The position numbers and the translations under genes are program-made. 26,394 nt of DNA from DAIDJM01 sp964250215 (GTDB taxonomy: Bacteria > Pseudomonadota > Alphaproteobacteria > Acetobacterales > Acetobacteraceae). Within the stretch, counting starts at the first letter, position 1. Each line of letters opens with the position of its first letter. Shown here piece after piece: positions 23,072-26,394 of the stretch. The DNA lies in NCBI GenBank assembly GCA_964250215.1, contig CAXUEX010000023.1:1-26394 (forward strand). Direction: 5' to 3'. The notes under the pieces were generated by a model. That model did not search any database and was not told the DNA's origin. It was given only the letters and a program-made list of their open reading frames with translations.

Positions 23072-24166
23072 TCAGGTCCGCGAGAATTCGCTGAGCATGT
23101 CGGTGCCCAAGCGGCGGCTTGCCAGGGGCTGGAAGCGCCGCAGATCGGCCAACACTTCGGTGCCGATCGGCTGCACCGCCGGCCAGCCATCGCCGCCGAT
23201 CACCGCCGGTGCGTGGAACCAGGCAATCCGATCGACGAGGTCGGCGCGCAGCAGGCTGGCCGCGAGTTGCGCGCCGCCCTCCACCAGCACGGCGGTGAGT
23301 CCCTGCTCGCCTAGCCGGGAGAGGGCCGCAGCCGGATCGATGCCGACGCCGCCGGCCGGCACTTCCAGGCAGCGCACGCCGGCTTCGGCCAGCGCGGCAA
23401 TCCGCGCCGGATCGGCGCCGTTGCGGTGCAGCAGCCACAGCGGCGCTTCGGCGGCGGTGGCGACCAGGCGCGAGATCAGCGGCGTGCGTAGATGGCTATC
23501 GGCGACGATCCGCACGGCCGCACGGCGCGCATAGCCGGGCAAGCGGCAGGTGAGTTCCGGGTCGTCGGCCAGCACGGTGCCGACGCCCGCCAGCACCGCG
23601 TCGTGCCGGCCCCGCATGGCGTGCGCCGCCCGGCGCGCGGCTTCCCCCGTGATCCAGCGGCTCTCGCCACCATGCGTGGCGATGCGCCCATCCAGCGTGG
23701 TAGCCAGTTTCAGCGTGATCAGCGGCCGGCCGAGCCGCACCCGGGTGAAGAATCCGGCCACGATCGGCTCGGCTTCGGGGGCGCCGGGGCCCAGCTCGAC
23801 CGCAATGCCGGCTTGCCGCAGCCGGGCGATGCCGGTGCCGTTCACGCGCGGCTCGGGATCGGCCAGCGCCACGACCACGCGCGAAACGCCGGCCGCAATC
23901 AGCGCATCGGCGCAGGGCGGCGTTTGGCCGTGATGCGCGCAGGGTTCCAGCGTTACATAGGCCGTGGCGCCGGCCGCAGCCGCCCCGGCTTCCTGCAAGG
24001 CCGCGGCTTCGCCATGCGGCCGGCCGCCGGCCCCGGTGGCACCGAGGCCGACGATGCGGCCGTCGCGCACGATCACGCAACCGACCGAAGGGTTAGGCCA
24101 GGTGCTGCCCATGCCGGCCCGGGCGAGGGCAAGCGCTAGTTGCATGGGGGAAGGGGGGTGAGCCAT
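23072..24166 (-). CDS. ribD: bifunctional diaminohydroxyphosphoribosylaminopyrimidine deaminase / uracil reductase
   Basis: This 364-aa enzyme carries both middle steps of riboflavin synthesis. The N-terminal deaminase (about residues 5-140) has the zinc site H51-x-E53 and PC76AHHGQTPPC85. The C-terminal reductase (about 145-360) has RPLITLKLATTLDGRIA, SRWITGEAAR, DAVLAGVGTVLADDPELTCR and a VEGGAQLAASLL loop. ATG 24166 starts the rib operon. No FMN riboswitch pattern is visible in the 73 bp upstream (24167-24239), so control is not by that element at this site. Confidence 0.95.
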   Translation of the reverse strand: MAHPPSPMQLALALARAGMGSTWPNPSVGCVIVRDGRIVGLGATGAGGRPHGEAAALQEAGAAAAGATAYVTLEPCAHHGQTPPCADALIAAGVSRVVVALADPEPRVNGTGIARLRQAGIAVELGPGAPEAEPIVAGFFTRVRLGRPLITLKLATTLDGRIATHGGESRWITGEAARRAAHAMRGRHDAVLAGVGTVLADDPELTCRLPGYARRAAVRIVADSHLRTPLISRLVATAAEAPLWLLHRNGADPARIAALAEAGVRCLEVPAGGVGIDPAAALSRLGEQGLTAVLVEGGAQLAASLLRADLVDRIAWFHAPAVIGGDGWPAVQPIGTEVLADLRRFQPLASRRLGTDMLSEFSRT

Positions 24167-24198
24167 CGCGGCCCGGGAGCTAGCAGATTCCCGCGGCA

Positions 24199-24225
24199 GC
24201 CGGGGGGATCGGATCGGCCCCCGGC
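24199..24225 (-). terminator. hairpin between the 68-aa gene and ribD
   Basis: GCCGGGGG (24199-24206) and CCCCCGGC (24218-24225) pair perfectly around an 11-nt loop that contains GATC twice. It lies 14 bp past the stop of the small membrane protein gene on the - strand and before ribD, so it may end that transcript. No T tract follows, so it is only a candidate. Confidence 0.4.
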
Positions 24226-24239
24226 AATCGTGGGGCGGC

Positions 24240-24446
24240 TCACCAGAAGGCGGCGACGGCCAGGCTCAGGAAGCCGAGTGTCGCGATCGTCGCCAGGCCC
24301 TCAATGACGCCGTAGAAATGAATGCCCTCGGCCATCCCGGCCATGCGGCGGGCGCGCGCCGCCAGGATGCGGCGGATCGCGGACGCAACGGCCGGGCGCT
24401 GGGCGGCGGCGGGGGCGAAGGCCACGGAAGCGAGGGTCTGGGACAT
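24240..24446 (-). CDS. small membrane protein, unknown (68 aa)
   Basis: This 68-aa protein has a hydrophilic, Ala/Arg-rich first half with a basic amphipathic segment (AIRRILAARARRMAG) and one C-terminal membrane span (about residues 48-67, ending in Trp). I do not recognise the family. Support: ATG 24446 is preceded by AAGGAAT at a good spacing, and the sequence has clear membrane logic. An upstream in-frame start (24515) would add 23 residues but lies before the ribosome site. It is monocistronic, with a hairpin after it and the gene-free region 24447-24765 before it. Confidence 0.6.
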   Translation of the reverse strand: MSQTLASVAFAPAAAQRPAVASAIRRILAARARRMAGMAEGIHFYGVIEGLATIATLGFLSLAVAAFW

Positions 24447-24765
24447 GGGAGTATTCCTTTCGGTTGGCGAGGCGTGATTGCCTGACGAACCGAACTTGCC
24501 CCCAGCGCCGGCCAAGAATCCTCAGGGCCGGTCTCAAACAATATCAAACGAGGTGAAGGGGTGGGATGACGAGGGCATTGCCCCCGATGCCGCCGCGCCG
24601 AAAGCCCGGAACCTCCGGTTTGTCGGTCGAGAGCCGATGGGCCGTTTTTCCGGATCGCCGATCAGCAGCTTTTTGTCCGCGGTCCAATCCGCGTCTTGTT
24701 TCGGAAAACACATAAATCTGTGTGTGGGCGGTGTGCAGGGCACTGCACCGCGCCGAGATGCGTTG
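24447..24765. other. 319-bp intergenic stretch with no supported gene
   Basis: It lies between the 68-aa gene and the ABC exporter, both on the - strand. Open frames crossing it are out of character (Ser/Pro/Arg-rich, no family match) and are left out. It is less GC-rich than the window, especially 24640-24725, with runs of T (24650s, 24670s). It should contain the promoter of the small gene; I could not assign one. No tRNA, riboswitch or mobile element is visible. Confidence 0.6.
24708..24749 (-). terminator. two weak stem-loops after the ABC exporter gene
   Basis: Read on the - strand after the TAG at 24766-24768, GTGCAG/CTGCAC (24733-24738 with 24743-24748) forms a 6-bp stem. It is followed by ACACA/TGTGT (24708-24712 with 24719-24723) and then TTTT. 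The second could be a weak intrinsic terminator. Both stems are short. Confidence 0.35.
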
Positions 24766-26394
24766 CTACTCGGCCGCAATCAATCCGAGCGCTTGCGTTT
24801 CAAACAACCGTCGGTAGCGGCCGTCGCGCGCGATCAGCGATTCGTGGGTTCCCTGTTCCACCACGCGGCCGGCCTCGAACACCAGGATGCGGTCCATCGC
24901 GCGCACCGTCGAGAGGCGGTGCGCCACCACGAGTGCGGTGCGGCCCTGCATCAGGCGGCCCATCGCACGCTGGATGGCGGCTTCGCTTTCGCTGTCGAGG
25001 CTGGAGGTGGCTTCGTCGAGGATCAGGATTGGCGCGTCGGCCAGGAACGCGCGGGCCAATGCCACGCGCTGGCGTTCGCCGCCGGAGAGCTTCACGCCGC
25101 GTTCGCCGACCAGCGTCGAGTAGCCCATCGGCAGGCGGGCGATGAAATCATGCGCGTCGGCGAGCGCCGCGGCGCGTTCGATGTCGGCCTGGGTGGTGCG
25201 GCGGCGGCTGTAGGCGATGTTTTCGGCGAGCGTGCGATGGAACAGGATGGGTTCCTGCGGCACCATCGCGATGGTGCGGCGCAGGCTCGCCTGGCTCACC
25301 GCGGCGATGTCCTGATTGTCGATCACGATGTGGCCGGCATCGACATCGTGCAGGCGCTGGATCAGGCGGACGAAGCTGGACTTGCCGGAGCCGGAGGGAC
25401 CGACGAGGCCCACCCGTTCGCCGGCTTCGATGCGGATGTTAAATTCTCGGAACAACTTGCTGGCGTGGGCGCCGTAGCCGAAGGTTATGCGTTCAAATCG
25501 GATTTCGCCGCCGCGCGGCTGGAAATCGGGGGCGCCGGGGCGGTCGGCGATGCTGATCGGGGTGGCGGCGAGGCCCACGAGTTCGGCCATGTCGTTGAGC
25601 GCGCGCTGCAGCTCGCGCACCGTCTGGCCCATGGTGGCGAGATAGCCGTTCAGGATGAAATAGGTGGTGAGCGCCATGGCGACATCGCCTGCATCGGCGC
25701 GGCCAATCCACCAGAGCCAGGCGGCGGTGCCGGTGACCGCGAGCTGCAGCACCAGTAGCACCGCGGATTGCGCGGAATAGCTTGAGACGCCGCGCATCCA
25801 GGTGCGGCGGGTGCGGCCCTGCCAGCGGGCCAGCACGCGGCCGAGGCGGGCTTCCTCTCGGACTTCGGCGCCGAACGCCTTCACTGTGGCATTGCAGGTG
25901 ATGGCATCGGCGATCGCGGCGGAGACCCGCGTGTCCCACGCGTTGGAGATGGCCGCGGCCGGGGCGACCCAGCGCAGCGAGAGCCCGATGGTGGTGGCGA
26001 TGTAAGCTAGGCTGGCCAGGCCCACCGCCGCGCCCATCAGCGGGAAGCGTGCCCCGAGCAGGGCGGTGACGCCGAGCAGCACCGCGACATCGGGCAGGAG
26101 CAGGATCAGCAGCACGTCGTTCAGCATGTCGATGGCGCTGGCGCCGCGGGTGATCTGGCGGACGGTGGCGCCGGTGAAGCTGCCGGCATGCCAGGCGGTG
26201 GCGAAATGCTGCACGCGGGTGAAGGCCTCGGCCTCCACGTCGCGCATCATTCGCAGCGTGAAGCGAACCACGGCCCAGTATTGCGCCTGCCGCAGCGCGA
26301 GGGCGGCGACGCCGAGGGCCGCGAGGCCGGCAAGGGCGGCCAGCACCGCGTGGCCCGCCTGGGCACGGGCGGTGGCGCCGGAGACGGCGTGGAC
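24766..26394 (-). CDS. ABC exporter, fused membrane and ATPase domains (5' end outside window)
   Basis: At least 542 codons are present and the frame runs open to the window edge, so the N-terminus is missing. The membrane part (about four or five helices seen) is a type I exporter (ABCB-like) domain. The C-terminal ATPase has Walker A GPSGSGKSS, Q-loop MVPQEP, signature LSGGERQRV, Walker B ILILDEATS and the switch VAHRLSTV, so it should be an active half-transporter. Lipid A, peptide or drug export are all possible; nothing visible fixes the substrate. A GTG at 26346 is in frame but would cut a helix, so it is unlikely to be the start. Confidence 0.92.
   Translation of the reverse strand, partial: VHAVSGATARAQAGHAVLAALAGLAALGVAALALRQAQYWAVVRFTLRMMRDVEAEAFTRVQHFATAWHAGSFTGATVRQITRGASAIDMLNDVLLILLLPDVAVLLGVTALLGARFPLMGAAVGLASLAYIATTIGLSLRWVAPAAAISNAWDTRVSAAIADAITCNATVKAFGAEVREEARLGRVLARWQGRTRRTWMRGVSSYSAQSAVLLVLQLAVTGTAAWLWWIGRADAGDVAMALTTYFILNGYLATMGQTVRELQRALNDMAELVGLAATPISIADRPGAPDFQPRGGEIRFERITFGYGAHASKLFREFNIRIEAGERVGLVGPSGSGKSSFVRLIQRLHDVDAGHIVIDNQDIAAVSQASLRRTIAMVPQEPILFHRTLAENIAYSRRRTTQADIERAAALADAHDFIARLPMGYSTLVGERGVKLSGGERQRVALARAFLADAPILILDEATSSLDSESEAAIQRAMGRLMQGRTALVVAHRLSTVRAMDRILVFEAGRVVEQGTHESLIARDGRYRRLFETQALGLIAAE

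Noticed and set aside
24167..24239. possible FMN riboswitch before ribD
   Set aside because: The region is only 73 bp and lacks the conserved FMN aptamer boxes; the main feature is a G/C hairpin that fits a terminator.
24534..24779. 81-aa - strand frame in the gap
   Set aside because: Composition is Ser/Pro/Arg-rich, no ribosome site, and it overlaps the candidate terminator of the ABC gene.
24478..25758. long + strand frame of 426 aa across the intergenic gap and ABC exporter
   Set aside because: It is the reverse-strand shadow of the ABC exporter ATPase, with Gly/Ala/Asp-rich sequence and no domain.

Overview
The window is GC-rich, densely packed chromosomal DNA from an alphaproteobacterium. 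The gene set (NDUFA12-type complex I subunit, MipZ, Coq7, DUF1674/SDHAF4, DUF2155, ccm system I) fits that class, and the protein style suggests Acetobacteraceae/Rhodospirillales; the family-level placement is inference. Genes sit in tight operons, most junctions being 4-base ATGA/GTGA/TTGA stop-start overlaps. Several genes start at TTG or GTG. I see no phage, transposon, CRISPR or defence island.

Layout. (1) 20-3279, + strand: seven genes head-to-tail: NDUFA12-like, MlaD-like MCE protein, a 65-aa orphan, DUF2155, trehalose-phosphatase, DsbB-like, Coq7. (2) 3263-6914, - strand: pqiA-pqiB-pqiC, an MCE-type envelope lipid transport set that meets coq7 tail to tail with a 17-bp overlap. (3) 7027-8013, +: mipZ and tRNA-Thr(CGU) with its own promoter. 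(4) 8112-9352: a possible small lipoprotein, a DUF6356 membrane protein, and a divergent Lrp/AsnC regulator. (5) 9349-14639, -: ccmC-D-E-F-G-H-I (cytochrome c maturation) followed by a DUF1674 succinate dehydrogenase assembly factor; ccmA and ccmB are not here. (6) 14733-16284, +: YciI-like, EVE-domain and SDR genes. (7) 16292-18570, -: tRNA-His(GUG), mobA, marC-family gene, a second SDR. (8) 18730-20256, +: an exported vanadium-dependent haloperoxidase-type protein, with a palindrome upstream and a strong hairpin after it. (9) 20354-24166, -: ribD-ribE-ribBX-ribH-nusB, where the GTP cyclohydrolase II half of RibBX has lost its zinc and catalytic motifs. (10) 24240-26394, -: a 68-aa membrane protein, a 319-bp gene-free stretch, and a 5'-truncated ABC exporter.

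Functionally this is mostly housekeeping: respiratory chain biogenesis (complex I subunit, ubiquinone hydroxylation, haem c attachment, SDH assembly), envelope lipid handling (MlaD, PqiABC), periplasmic thiol redox (DsbB, CcmG, CcmH), flavin synthesis and division-site placement.

The strongest oddity is inside pqiA. A 111-bp imperfect tandem repeat decays into almost pure G/C at its centre and adds 37 in-frame codons. It looks more like an assembly artefact than biology, but it should be checked. The second is the degenerate RibBX. I did not find a convincing undescribed system.
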